Shown: positions 42,081-55,500, counted from the stretch's first letter. The stretch: 64,000 bases of DNA from Aureobasidium sp. EXF-3400 (GCA_024195585.1 SWBL01000088.1:62001-126000); one strand, 5' to 3'. Translations and numbers: made by a program. The notes: generated by a model from the sequence alone, not told the origin.

Positions 42081-45000
42081 TTACAGACCGAGCTTCTCAA
42101 GGTACTTGGTAGCGAGCTCGACAGCCTGGTCAGCATTCTCAGGCTGAGTGCCCTGTCCAAGCGAAGTAGCACCCTTGCCACCAGCCTTTCCACCAAGCAC
42201 GCCAGCAACCTCGCTGGCCCAAGCAGGAGCATCAGCACCCTTCTCCTTGGCCTCTGAGGACACGTGGCAGCCGTGGACAACCTTGCCGTCCTTCTCGTCG
42301 GCGGCAATGATGTAGATGGTCTTGTCCTTTTGCTTGGAGCTGATGGTCTTGATGGCCTCGCTGAGTGCCTTTTGGTTAGCGGAGATGGGGACACGAACGA
42401 CCAGACGCTTTGACTCGGGGTTCTCGGTGAAGTGCTTGGCGATTGTGTCGGTGATGGTCTTGTTCTCGGCCTTGAGGAATGCCTTTTGCTGATCGAGGTT
42501 GGCCTGTTGAGCACAGTTAGCAATGTATATCACATATCAATCAATTTGGAAACCGTACCTTGGCAACCTTAGCGAAGCGCTCCTTGAGCTGGGTCTTGGT
42601 CACAGCAGAGATGGTAAGCTGGTTGAGCTGAACCTGTAGCGTCTTTGCCTTCTGTTCCTTCTGAGGGCTGTACTCCATCTTCTCGAGCAGAGCAAGGTCG
42701 TCTGAGAACTCCTGAGCGACTCTCTGTACCTCGTGGGCAGCCTGTCCAGTAACGGCGATGATACGGCGAATACCCTTTGCGATACCACCCTCCTCGAGCA
42801 CAATTAGCTCCTTGATCTCACCAGTCTTGTCAACGTGGGTACCACCACAGAACTCGACACTGACGTTCTCCCACTGAGGGTTGTGAACATCCTCGAGAAG
42901 TTGCTCAACGGGAACACCAACACTGACGACGCGGACGGGGTCAGGGTAAGTCTCACCGAAGACGGCACGCACACCCTTGATGTTTCTGGCGGTGGCGAGA
43001 GGTACTTCTTGCGAGTAAACAGGGCTGTTCTGGCGGATGTATGATGTGCTCTTGGTCTCAACTTCCTGGAGCTCCTTGTCTGACAAAGCAGCCTTATGGC
43101 TGAAATCGAAACGAAGCTTCTCAGGAGCGACAAGCGAACCCTTCTGGTTGATGTCGTCGCCAAGGACTGCGCGGAGCGCAAAGTTGAGAATGTGGGTACC
43201 GGTGTGGTTGTTGCGGATGGGGTGTCTGCGGAGTTCGTCGTACTCGCAGATAACCGAATCGCCAGTCTTGAAAGTACCGTAAGTCATGTATCCAGTGTGG
43301 AGAACGTAACCAGCGTAGCTCTGAACGTTCTGGACTTCCAACTCAGCTTCGCCGTCAATCAGAATCTTGCCAGTGTCGTTCTCCTGACCACCCTGCTCGG
43401 CGTAGAAGTTGGTCTTGTCAAGGATTACACCAAACTGCTCACCCTCGGGAACCTCGGAAGTGCTCGAGAGGAATTGCTTGTTGAAGTAGATAGCCTTGAC
43501 GGTAGCGTTGATGTTGCCACGACCGAACTTGGGCTCATCATCGGTCTTGGTAACCTCAGTCATGGTGTCGAGTTTGCCCAAGTCGTGAACATCAAGCTTG
43601 ACCAAGTCGGCGCCAGCCTTCTTCTCGCCCTTGCTAGCCTCCTTGGCCTTGGCCTGAGCAGCGTTGACCTCCTCTTCGTTGATGGTAAGGCCGCGCTCCT
43701 CGGCCATGAGCTGAGTAAGATCGACAGGGAAACCGTAGGTATCGTAGAGGCGCCAAACATCCGAACCAGAAAGCGACTTGGTGTTGTTGTCCTTGCACTG
43801 TTGAGCGTACTTCTCGAACATGGCCTCACCACGATCGAGGGTCTTGGCGAAGGAAAGTTCTTCCTCGTTAAGGATCTCCTTGACGTCCTGCTCCTTACCC
43901 TTGATTTCAGGGAACATGTCACCCATCTGAGCAACCAGAGTGGGGACGATCTTTGAGAAGAAGTCACCAATGTCGGTGTTCAGGTACTTACGAGCATAGC
44001 GGGCACCTCTGCGCAAGACTCTGCGAACAACGTAACCACGTCCCATGTTGTTGGGAATACCGCCGTCGGTGATGGCGAAGGTAAGGAGTCTCACGTGGTC
44101 AGCAACAACACGGTAGGCAGTGTCAACACCGTCGGCGTCCTCGCTGCCGAACTTGCCCTCGTACTTGCGGACACCAGTGATCTCCTGGATGCGGTCGAAC
44201 AGAGGAGTGAAAACATCGGTATCGTAGTTGGAGGGCTTGTCTTGTAGAATACTCACCAGACGCTCGAAGCCCATGCCTGTGTCGACGTGCTTGTTAGGCA
44301 GGGATCGCAGTGACTTGTCGGATTCGCGGTTGTATTGGATGAAAACGTTGTTCCAGATCTCCAGAACGTTGGGGTCGTCCATGTTGACGAGGTGTGCGGC
44401 ATTGCGGCCTCCAATTCTGTCGTAGTGGATCTCACTGCAAGGACCGCAAGGGCCCTGGTCACCCATCTCCCAGAAGTTGTCCTTCATGTTACCAGGAAGG
44501 ATGTGGTCCTCTGGTACACCGACTGACTTCCAGAGCTCCTTGGCCTCAAGGTCGGGCTCCAGACCACCAGCCTTATCACCCTCGAAGTAGGTGACGTACA
44601 TTCTGGCGGGATCAAGGCCGAACTCGTTGGTGAGAAGCTCCCATGACCAAGCAATAGCTTCCTTCTTGAAGTAGTCGCCGAAACTCCAGTTACCCAACAT
44701 CTCGAAGAATGTCTGCATTGATGCATTAGTTTATCAATTGATCTGATGATTTCGATATCGTGACTCACGTGGTGGTAGCTGTCCTTGCCGACATCATCCA
44801 AATCCTAAAACGAGTCAGACGAGCAAATGGAATATAGAAAAGCATTTTGTTACATTGTGCTTTCCACCAGCGCGGATACACTGTGTTGAGAATTAGCATG
44901 TTGTCTTTGGTATGAGTCAAAGTCTTGGCTTGCCTTTTGAGAATTTGTAGCACGCTTGAGCGAGGCGAAATCGGACGAGGGGTCTACAGTTCCAAGGAAG

Positions 45001-45360
45001 ATGGACTTGTACTGGTTCATGCCAGCATTGGCAAAGAGAAGAGTCGGGTCCGAGTGAGGGACGACCGATGAGGAAGGGACTATGGCGGCGGCATCAGCTG
45101 CGAGTTGCGGCGAAACAAAGACCCCCGAGGCACGACATACCAAAGGTGTGGCCCCTCTTCTTGACGAAATAGTCAATAAAAGTGCTTCTGACCTTGACAG
45201 CATTCCATTGCTGATCCTTGGATTGAGAAGCCATGTTGAAAGCGCGTGTTGTGGTGAAGGAAAGGTATGGGGATTGCGAGAATGTTCTCGTCGACAGCTG
45301 AGGTGGAATTTGAACCCGAGTCAACCCACGTCGGCAACAGTTGAACAAGCTCGTGATCAT
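42081..45360 (-). CDS. ALA1: Alanyl-tRNA synthetase, probable dual mitochondrial/cytosolic
   Basis: Charges tRNA-Ala. Six exons: 45141-45360, 44934-45079, 44854-44880, 44769-44804, 42559-44712 and 42081-42503; joined 3006 bases, 1001 residues, the usual length. The intron 44881-44933 starts with GC (AAG^GCAAGC) and all others with GT. Two in-frame ATGs are used by inference: 45358-45360 gives a 42-residue Arg/Ser/Thr-rich presequence without acidic residues, and 45232-45234 gives [10 protein letters not shown], the cytosolic form. Class II catalytic pieces include [21 protein letters not shown] and [24 protein letters not shown] across splices; the editing domain has [13 protein letters not shown] and [13 protein letters not shown]. 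Ends in the C-Ala oligomerisation region. Divergent from the next gene, 123 bases away. Confidence 0.95.
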
Positions 45361-45483
45361 GCACGCTTTCTAGACGAACAAGTTGCGCGCGCACTCTGTG
45401 ACGACTGGAATCGATCTGCCCTTATTCGGTCGACTGTATAGCAGCTCTAGACAAACTACTTGTGTGGTCGGCGGTGATGCGGG

Positions 45484-46294
45484 ATGAAGACAACCAGCGC
45501 GGAGGTCATGGACCGACAGCCAGCACAAGCTTCAGCAACAGCGACAGCAACAAGTTCCCTCAGGGGGCTCAAGCGCACAGCAGACGACTCGTTCGATGAT
45601 GATCACCGGTTTGCGAAGCGCTTCAATCTACTCAACCTAGGTATTCCTCCTTCTCACCTCACTGCTCGTCCCGCACCTTCCTCCTTCACTGCTCCTTCCC
45701 TTCCTTCGTGCTTGACAGCTTCTCTCCTTCCCCCTCACTTCGACTCTTGCCTCTTGCCTCTTGCCCGCTGACTCGGACTCTCTTCGCACAGCCAACAACC
45801 ATGACAAGCTCTACATACCCGTCTCGGCCAGACCCCAACTCCAGACCGCCGTGACCACATCCCCTCCCACCGAAGAGCACATGCAACTAGACGACACCAA
45901 ACACCGCGTCTACATCCACAACCTCGACGACGAGCTAGCCGACATCGAGTCCGACGAAGAAAAACTCGTCTTCCTCCCGGACATTGAAAAGAAGCTCAAC
46001 GCCATACCCAGACACATTCTCGTTGGAGAGAAGAAAGACTCGCACCAAGAGCTTGTTCTCTACAATCTACCTCCGTCCTTGTCTGTGCCCATAGAGCAGG
46101 ACAATGTACGCAAAGCTATACTCGAAGCTCGTGAACGTGCAAAGGAAAAGGCTGCATTGGCTTCCAGCGCCGCTGATGGCACACCGCCAGAAGATCAGAT
46201 AGAAACTGCTCACGGCTACGACTCTCCAGATTATGGCCTGGATGAAGACACAAACGACATGGAAGAAGACGACGACGCCATGGACCTATCATGA
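45484..46294 (+). CDS. Conserved small acidic protein of unknown function
   Basis: Two exons, 45484-45640 and 45792-46294, with a 151-base intron (CTAG^GTATTC to GCACAG^CC), much longer than the local average; 219 residues. I do not recognise a characterised family. The block DDDHRFAKRFNLLNLANNHDKLYIPV spans the splice and looks conserved. The second block (HRVYIHNLDDELADIESDEE, FLPDIEKKLNAIPRHILVG, QELVLYNLPPSLSVP) is followed by a helical ARERAKEKAAL stretch and an acidic tail (EDTNDMEEDDDAMDLS). No signal peptide, membrane helix or catalytic motif is present. Tail-to-tail with the GH16 gene, 181 bases apart. Confidence 0.75.
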
Positions 46295-46475
46295 TTGCAA
46301 AAAAAAATATAATATTATATTTTGGGTTCTCTGCCAGTCCAGCCAGCTCTTCTACCTAAAGGTTGTCTATATACTTTGCGGCCGATATTCTCCTCCAGGC
46401 CTCCTTCCTTTTTGAAACGAATAAGAAAAAAAACATTATATCTAATAAGCTGGTGGGTATCCTTCATAAAATCTT

Positions 46476-48650
46476 TCAGTTGCCTGTACGGCCCCAATGT
46501 CTTGGGAGCCAGCGCCTGCTGGGGCTGGGTGATGCTTCCTCTTCTTCTTCCTCGGTCCGTAATGTTTGCGATGCCTCGTCGCCTCCCAGCATCAAGCTTT
46601 CGGGTAGAGCGGTGCGCTTCGCCTTTTGATAGTTGTAAGATGTGATCGTCGTCCACTGTGTGGTGTAGACTGGTGCCACTGTTACTTGTCGTGTCGTCCA
46701 TTGTGTGGTGGTTGTGTCTGCAGGGGCAGTGACTGCGCGCTCGATGCTCGTCGTTAGGGTCACCCACTGAGTGGTTGTTGCGTCAGCGGACACTGCCTGC
46801 ACTATAGTCGTGAGGACAGTAGTCTCAGCGAACGATTGCACTGTAGGTGTCGTCTCAGCGTTTGCGGCAGGCGTTGTCTCGCTGTTCTCAGTGGCCGATG
46901 GTTGCTCAGTCGGGATCGGCTTTACCAATGGGCTGACTGACACCACTTGACGCAGAGTTGTCGTCACGGTGGACCACTCTGTATGAGTTGCATCTGCAGC
47001 CACGGCGAGAACTAATGTTGTCAACACATTTGTGAATGAGGGCAGTGTCTGTGAGGAGCTGGTCTCAGCAGCCGTCTCTGCAGTCGATGCAGGGGCGGGC
47101 GATGTGCCAACACTCGCAGTCTTTGCACTCGATTTTGCGGCGACGGATGAAGCCTGGGCAGCTGATGAACTTTGAGCGGCCGATGAACCTTGAGCAGCTG
47201 ATGAGCTCTGAGCACTCTTTGAACTTTGAGCTGCCGCGGAACTGCTGGCTGAAGACGACGAGGCACTAGCTGTGGATGACGAAATCTGGTTACTTGATGA
47301 GGACTGGGCGGTGGACGAGACATCACTCAACGAGTTCACAGAACCCGAGGAGCTTGCAGTGGAAGATGAGGCAGCGGCGGATGACGACGTCGTAGCGGTC
47401 GTCGAGATCTTGTCAGTCGATGAGCTCTCAGCGGTTGAGGAAGTCTCAGGGATCGACGAGGTTTCGGCGGTCGAGGACGTGGGTTCGGCCGAAGAGGTTT
47501 GCGTTGACAGTGTCTCTGCAGTCGTCGATTCGGCTGCAGATGACTCGGTCGAGGTAGTCTCAGCAGGCGCCGTCTCCGTCGATATTGTGCTAGCACTACT
47601 AATGAATGTCTCAGTTTGTGTTGGGTTATAATTATTATTGGTGCAGAATGCGGGCAGTGCAACCTTTCCAGAAGATTTTGCAGTCTGCTCGAAGACTTTC
47701 AGAGAGTTGATGGACCAATAAGCATTGCTGAATGCTTGAGGGTTGTTGGCGACGTAGTCTGTGCAGGAGCCGCTCAGAGCAGAACATGTAGAGTCGCTGC
47801 TCCAAACGCTACCAGCCCAGTCGCCGCAAAAGGTCACATCAAAAACAATCTGGTTGTCCGAGAAAAACTCGGGGATATCACAGCAGCCTGTGAATTGAGA
47901 GAGTGGCTTTCCCCAGGTGTAGTCGGGTTGGGGGTTGGAGCTCAGGACGTTCGAAGGGATGGCGCCACGCTGGAAGAACCAAATGCTGATCGCTTCGTCG
48001 GTCCATTCCATGGCGTAGACACCACCTCCCACGTTGTTGAAGCCATCACCGTAGGTGTTGTATTGATTAGTAGAAATCTGACAACCTAGGTTGTTGCTCT
48101 GGTCCGCTGCGTTGACGTAACAGTCATCCGAGTAAAGATTGCCAGTGAAGTTGCCATTGTCGTAGATGTTACAGCCGTCTGCCGTGTGCAATGTCATGGC
48201 ATTGTGGTTCTGTGTGTTCACACCCTCAATGATATCAATCTCACCACCATTGGGCCAGCTGGGTCCAACCATCCAGTAGGCTGGCCATGCACCACAGGCA
48301 TTGCCGGGCATATGGTCAAGATCGAGGATGACAAGACTGCCAGAGTTGTACGCCTTCTTGCTGGTCAAGCGGATACTGGGACGACCGTTTGGTTGGACGT
48401 TGGTATGGTCGACTCCAATGTAGACCTTGCCGTTCGAGTTGCCAATCAGACCGGAGTTCCATGCTGAGCCTTGGTCAATGTACTGGACGAATCCGTGAGT
48501 CGGGTCCGCTTCTGTAAAGAAGTCGAACATGTCGAAAAATGCTGCAGAGTTGTAGTCATCTTGAAGAGCATAGCCAGCTATGCTCAAGTTGACGAACGAA
48601 AAGAGAGTAAACAAAAAGGGAATGAGTGGCATGTTTGTGAATGAGTGCAT
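46476..48650 (-). CDS. GH16 endo-beta-glucanase-type secreted/wall enzyme
   Basis: Single exon, 724 residues from the ATG at 48648-48650 (a second ATG at 48632 is also possible). A hydrophobic signal peptide (LIPFLFTLFSFVNLSIAG) precedes a GH16 domain of about 300 residues with the catalytic signature GGEIDIIEG (about 135-143; ExDxxE). Other family landmarks are RLTSKKAYNSGSLVILDLDH, ACGAWPAYWMVG, FTGCCDIPEFFSDNQIVFDV and FCGDWAGSVW. From about 350 on it is a Ser/Thr-rich, probably O-glycosylated stalk, followed by three related motifs of the form ADAT.T.W.T(V/L)TT (about 565-685). The C-terminus is charged and lacks a clear GPI signal. Likely acts on beta-1,3(4)-glucan in wall or substrate. 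Confidence 0.9.
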   Translation of the reverse strand: MHSFTNMPLIPFLFTLFSFVNLSIAGYALQDDYNSAAFFDMFDFFTEADPTHGFVQYIDQGSAWNSGLIGNSNGKVYIGVDHTNVQPNGRPSIRLTSKKAYNSGSLVILDLDHMPGNACGAWPAYWMVGPSWPNGGEIDIIEGVNTQNHNAMTLHTADGCNIYDNGNFTGNLYSDDCYVNAADQSNNLGCQISTNQYNTYGDGFNNVGGGVYAMEWTDEAISIWFFQRGAIPSNVLSSNPQPDYTWGKPLSQFTGCCDIPEFFSDNQIVFDVTFCGDWAGSVWSSDSTCSALSGSCTDYVANNPQAFSNAYWSINSLKVFEQTAKSSGKVALPAFCTNNNYNPTQTETFISSASTISTETAPAETTSTESSAAESTTAETLSTQTSSAEPTSSTAETSSIPETSSTAESSSTDKISTTATTSSSAAASSSTASSSGSVNSLSDVSSTAQSSSSNQISSSTASASSSSASSSAAAQSSKSAQSSSAAQGSSAAQSSSAAQASSVAAKSSAKTASVGTSPAPASTAETAAETSSSQTLPSFTNVLTTLVLAVAADATHTEWSTVTTTLRQVVSVSPLVKPIPTEQPSATENSETTPAANAETTPTVQSFAETTVLTTIVQAVSADATTTQWVTLTTSIERAVTAPADTTTTQWTTRQVTVAPVYTTQWTTITSYNYQKAKRTALPESLMLGGDEASQTLRTEEEEEEASPSPSRRWLPRHWGRTGN

Positions 48651-49887
48651 GGGTGCAATAGTAAAAGAATGATTGCGCACGAAGAAAGAAAGACCATGAC
48701 ACGGAAATGCGAGAGTGCATATATAGCAGCTGAATACTCACGAGAAGACGCCGCCTCATCGGTGGCATATTCAGATAGGCTGGCCCCTTTGGGAGGGTTG
48801 TAAGAATGTTTATTGCGACCGTTCAAACGGCTTCAACGCAGACCGGGCGTGGCCCTGATAAATGCCATGGTGGTGTCCTACTTGGCGATCCCGTCAAGAG
48901 GCACACACCGTAATTCTCAAACGGTTTTAGCATGTGTGTCGTCGTCCTCTGCGCTCGTGGATGTGTTGTAGACTTGTATCAATCATAATTTTGGAGGTAT
49001 CTCCGAGTTGCCTGGGAGCAGCTCTGACAAATTTCGAGTACTACAGGCTAGATTCACATCGTACAAGCAATGCCATAGATATCAGAGATTGGACGCTTGA
49101 AGTCGTCGTCGCATGCTTGTCGCTGAGTGCTAGAAAGAAATATGAATGGGTTGTCGTTGAGCTGAGCAGTTCGAACAACCCCACCACCCTTGGCAGGCAC
49201 AATTTCCGTATGCGGCCAAATCGACCAAGTATATGTCTCAACCAGGGGGCGAATCCACCTCCTGCCTCGTATACCATGTCTGCACGGCATTACTGGAAAT
49301 AGGTATCTCCAAGATATCGCGATGGTGACAAGGCGATCAACGTGACTTGTCATTGAGTATTGCCTTGGTGACATCGCTGCTATAACACGTCATGGGTCGC
49401 TTCTTAATCTTCCTATATCTGCCTTTATCACATTTACACGGACAGCAACGTGGGATTTAGCTCGTCGCAATCGATTCGTAAAGGCTATCCAGAGGTATGG
49501 ATCGCCGGCACTGCACAGTCAGATGCTTGTGGGTCGTGAACTGGTAGGGGGTTGCCCTCCCGACATGGGCTGTGCGCTCCGAGAGCAAAAAAAAGCCGTT
49601 TGGTGATTGCTCGCCGCGAGTTCGAAACGGTCTCATGAGAATGGTCTCCATGTCAGCCAGCCAGTTGCTGCGCTAACGGGGATCAAAGAAGCGAACGACG
49701 ACGGGTTTCCCGGGGACTGCTCCTCTTGCACTGCCTGATGTCTCAGTCTTTGAGCCTCCGAAGGGTCTGGGAGTCGAGGTTGGCTGTGCGACTATCTGTA
49801 GGGTTCTGATAGTTCTGATATACTGATATGTGCAGCATGGCTCTTCGGCATGGCGCATGTCTCGTCGTCATTAATCGATTGTCCTTC
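48651..49887. other. Intergenic region upstream of GH16 and downstream of the rhodanese gene
   Basis: About 1.24 kb. A TATA-like tatata at 48720-48725 lies about 70 bases upstream of the GH16 start (minus strand). The remainder has no convincing gene; short frames at 49457-49651 and 49673-49858 lack recognisable motifs. Confidence 0.45.
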
Positions 49888-50572
49888 TCACTTTGTCACG
49901 TCTCCCTGGCCAACGAGGTTCTTGTCGTCTTGTCCTTGAGCCGCTGCCTTCTTGGCTTCTTCTTGGGCGAAGAGGTCTTGCCAGTATGACTCCTTGTAAC
50001 CATCCATCAGTCGTGTGAATTGCGGGCCACTCTTGACCCAGCCCTTGACGCCTCCTTCGAGTACCATCGATTGCATCTGCTCGTCCCCGGCTTGCTCAAT
50101 AAACTCCTTGAACCTGTCTGAATTAGAACAATCAATCATGTAGAATCACAAAACCATTTCTTACCATGCAGCACAACGAGGAGCTCTGCCATTTGAAGAG
50201 CCGCCTGTTACAAATTAGCTGATTGGTAGTTTATACTTTGATATGTTCTACTCACAGGTGAATACGACCCATTCGATATCAGCTTTGTACGCCAGTTCGT
50301 ATCTGCCAAAGAGCGTTAGCAAGGTTCAACCAGAAGATGAACTAGACCTACAGCATTCCTCTGTTCCACCAGAAGCCCTGAGCAGGGATATTCAGACTGC
50401 CACGAAGGCATCCGCCCTCGAAGTCCATCCTCCTGAGGTCGATGATGAGTATAGCTGCGACACCTCGCAACGAGAGCATCTGCATCACACGGTTTCGAGG
50501 CATGATGGCTGCTTCTGCCTTGGGTTCCGGGAATTCTGCATGCCATGGCTTAGGTGTTTGTTCGGTAGTCAT
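49888..50572 (-). CDS. CDC25-like rhodanese phosphatase / arsenate reductase (Ibp1/Ych1 type)
   Basis: Four exons: 50352-50572, 50256-50302, 50165-50204 and 49888-50113, with introns of 49, 51 and 51 bases; 534 bases joined, 177 residues. Small rhodanese-fold protein of the CDC25/Acr2 group. Visible elements are LIIDLRRMDFEGGCLRGSLN (strand and D-(L/V)R motif typical of CDC25-like proteins), ELAYKADIEWVVFTCGSSNG, the active-site loop C-G-S-S-N-G-R (Cys about 90, CX5R) and the C-terminal GGVKGWVKSG. The second intron splits the codon of the active-site Cys. The third splice requires the acceptor AGACAG^GTTC to give AAWFKEF. Whether it works as phosphatase or arsenate reductase cannot be told from sequence. 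Confidence 0.85.
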
Positions 50573-50882
50573 CTTGGTCTGGTGATATGTTTTCTTTCTT
50601 GAAGAGTATGGTTTCTTTGTGGTTGTAAGGCTTCGCTGGAGTTGTTGCTGTTGAACAAGGGCGCATCATGGAGCCGGAGTCCGAAACGACTTCCCGCTTG
50701 AAGGCTCAACATTTCAACTCAATTCGAAAATAGTCATTCAGGTTCGATGTCAAAGATATATATATATACAAATATTGGCATGCAGAGATGTGTTCATAAA
50801 ATAAGCCTTCATGGGCATGATTAAAAGCGCTTAACTGGGTATTCTGACTTTTCGTAACAAGAAACAAACAGACATGACGCAT
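50573..50882. other. Short intergenic region
   Basis: 310 bases upstream of the rhodanese-type gene and downstream of the ERG10 stop codon. It holds an (at)n run near 50758-50770 and no gene. Confidence 0.5.
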
Positions 50883-52143
<1,261 letters not shown>

Positions 52144-52526
52144 TTGGAAGGTGATTGAGAGAAGGACGTGAATGGAAGAAAGAAAGAAGAAGCAGGAGAA
52201 GGAGCTAAGTAGAACAAAGGTAGAAGGGAGCGATCAGGGAGGGCCAGGAAATCGTGCCATGTTTAATTTCATGAGACGATATGAGGGTCTAGCACGTTGC
52301 CAACACGCTCGGGGGTGTGAGTAAGCCCGATCTCGGTAAGAATTGATTATCGAGATAAATGATTCTGTTGGCAACACAGAGCGGTGAAGCAGGCTGGACT
52401 GAAGCTTGACTCGCGCCTGGCCTTGGTGACGATCTTGTTGGAGACGGAAGTCTCGCGGCGACTGTCGCATTCGAGCTTCAACTTTTGTCGCGTCCATTGT
52501 CGCCCAAATACACCACATCTACTGCC
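52144..52526. promoter_or_regulatory. Shared divergent promoter (ERG10 / SNU114)
   Basis: 383 bases between divergent start codons. No TATA box is clear. Short purine-rich runs (gaaagaaagaaga) lie just upstream of ERG10. Confidence 0.4.
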
Positions 52527-55500
52527 ATGGACGACCTTTACGATGAGTGCGCTTAACATTCCTCTACACAGACCTCCTCAAGACTGACCCTTTGCGACAG
52601 GTTCGGTAACTTTATTGGCGAGCCCGAAGACTCGGATATCGAACAGGAACAGGATGTCGACGCCAACGACTACCTCTACGACCAGGACGAGCCGGACGAG
52701 GTTACTGCTGCGAACGACCAGCAGTTGATGGAAGTTGATGGTATGCGCCGCCTCAGTAAGAGAGAGTGGGAAGGGGAAACTGACATTGGTGCAGATGAAG
52801 GACCCTCGAATGCCGTCGTTCTCCACGAAGACAAGCAATACTATCCTACGGCGCAACAGGTCTATGGTCAGGATGTCGAGACTCTGGTTCAAGAGGAGGA
52901 TACACAGGCTCTGTCACAGCCCATTATTGCTCCCATCGTGCAAAAGAAGTTCACAGTCGAAGAGGCCGACTTGCCTCCCGTCTTCTTCAGTCGCGAATTC
53001 ATGACCGACTTGATGAACTTCCCCGATCAAATCCGCAATGTCGCCCTGGCCGGCCATCTCCACCATGGTAAAACAGCTTTCATGGACATGCTCGTTATGC
53101 AAACACACAACATTCAAGAGAAGCTGGACAAGAGAAAGGGACGCGACCGAGACGAGCAGCTGAGATACACCGATACCCACCTTCTGGAGCGCGAAAGAGG
53201 CGTCTCGATCAAGACTGGTCCTATGAGTCTGGTCCTGCCCGCTACCAAGGGAAAGTCACATCTGATCAACATGCTGGATACTCCTGGTCACGTCAACTTT
53301 GCAGACGAGGTTGCTGCTTCATTACGCTTGGTCGATGGTGTCGTTCTGATTGTCGACGTCGTTGAGGGCGTTCAAGTACAAACCGAAATGGTCATCAAGC
53401 ACGCTGTTTTGAACCAACTACCCCTGGTCCTGGTCATCAACAAGATGGATCGCCTGATTCTGGAGCTCAAGCTGCCTCCAGCCGATGCTTACTTCAAGCT
53501 GAAGCACGTCGTCGAGGAGGTCAACACTGTTATTGAGAACACCATTCCTGGTCAAGGTGAAAAGTACCGTGTGAGTCCCGAGAAGGGCAACGTTGCTTTC
53601 GCCTGTAGTATGATGGGCTGGTGCTTCACTCTTCCATCCTTCGCCCACATGTACGCAGAGACCTATGCTGGTAGCGGTTTGGATGTACCTGAATTCAGCA
53701 AGAGACTTTGGGGAGATATCTACTTCAACCCTGGAAGCCGCAAATTCACCCGTCGTGGCACAGAGCCGGCTAGCAAGCGCTCTTTTGTCAACTTTGTCCT
53801 CGAGCCCATCTACAAGCTCTACTCACACACAATCAGCGAAAGCCCCGAAGACCTCAAAAAGACTCTGGAGAGTCTGGGCATTCACCTCAAGCCTACACAA
53901 CTTCGCGCAAACGCTAAGGATCTTCTGAAAATGGCATGCGAGCAATTCTTTGGTCCTGCAACAGGATTTGTGGATATGGTTGTTGATCACGTTCCATCGC
54001 CTGTTGAAGGAGCCAAGCAGAAGCTTGAAAACTACTACACCGGCCCTACCGATACCAAGACAGCCGAAAGTATGTTGTCTTGCGACCAGGACGGTCCTCT
54101 TATTGTCCATGTTACCAAGCTCTTCAACACCGCTGATGCAACTGGGTTCAACTCATTTGGACGCGTCATGAGTGGTACAGCACGCCCTGGCCAAAAGGTC
54201 CGTGTTCTGGGTGAGGGTTACACAATCGAAGACGAAGAGGATATGGTGGAAGCCACTATATCTGATGTCTGGATCAGCGAGTCGAGATACAACATTCCCA
54301 CCAGCGGTGTTCCTGCCGGTAATTTCGTTCTTCTTGGAGGAGTCGACAACTCAATCGTCAAGACTGCTACTATTGTTGCGCCTAAGCTTCCGGAAGATGA
54401 GGATGCCTACATCTTCCGTCCTGTACAACACTTCTTTGAGTCTGTCTTCAAGGTGGCTGTTGAGCCCATCAACCCATCTGAACTCCCGAAAATGCTTGAT
54501 GGTCTCCGCAGAGTCAACAAGTCATATCCTCTTATCACTACCAAGGTCGAAGAGTCAGGAGAGCACGTTGTTTTGGGAACCGGCGAGCTCTATATGGACT
54601 GCGTTTTGCACGACTTGCGCCGGTTGTATGCGTCAATGGAGATCAAGGTCTCCGATCCTGTGACCCGCTTCTGCGAGACGGTTGTGGAGACATCAGCTAT
54701 CAAGTGCTACGCACTAACACCGAACAAAAAGAACAAGCTCACAATGGTTGCCGAACCTCTGGATGAAGGTATCGCTGAAGACATCGAGAGTGGAAAAGTC
54801 AACATTAGAGACCCAGTACGCAAAGTTGGCAAGTTCTTCGAGGAAAACTATGGCTACGATCTGCTTGCATCGCGCAATATTTGGGCCTTTGGACCTGACG
54901 ACATGAGCCCTAACGTTCTACAAAACGACACATTACCTTCAGACGTGGATCAAAAACTACTCAAGAGTGTCCGAGACACGATCCGCCAAGGTTTCTCATG
55001 GGGTACCCGCGAAGGACCACTCTGTGAAGAGCCCATCCGCAACACCAAGTTCAAGATCACCGACGTCAGTCTAGCGCCCGAGGTGATTTACCGTGGTGGT
55101 GGTCAAATCATCCCCACAGCTCGTCGTGCATGCTACAGCAGTTTCTTGATGGCCAGTCCACGACTCATGGAACCAGTATACAGCTGTTCCATGATCGGCA
55201 ACGCAGACAGTGTGAGTAGTCTATACACTGTCCTTGCCAGACGCAGAGGTCATGTCCTTTCCGACGGCCCCATCGCCGGAACGCCACTCTACAAAGTGTC
55301 TGGTCTCATTCCGGTAATCGACTCGTTCGGTTTCGAGACCGATCTCCGCATTCACACTCAAGGACAAGCCACACTATCACTTGTCTTTGATCGATGGAGC
55401 ATTGTACCCGGTGACCCATTGGACAAGAGCATCAAACTGAGACCGCTGGAACCTGCTTCCGCACAAGCCACTGCCCGTGACTTTGTGCTCAAGACACGTA

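Noticed and set aside
43096..43956. 286-codon plus-strand frame
   Set aside because: Antisense of alanyl-tRNA synthetase with no recognisable domain.
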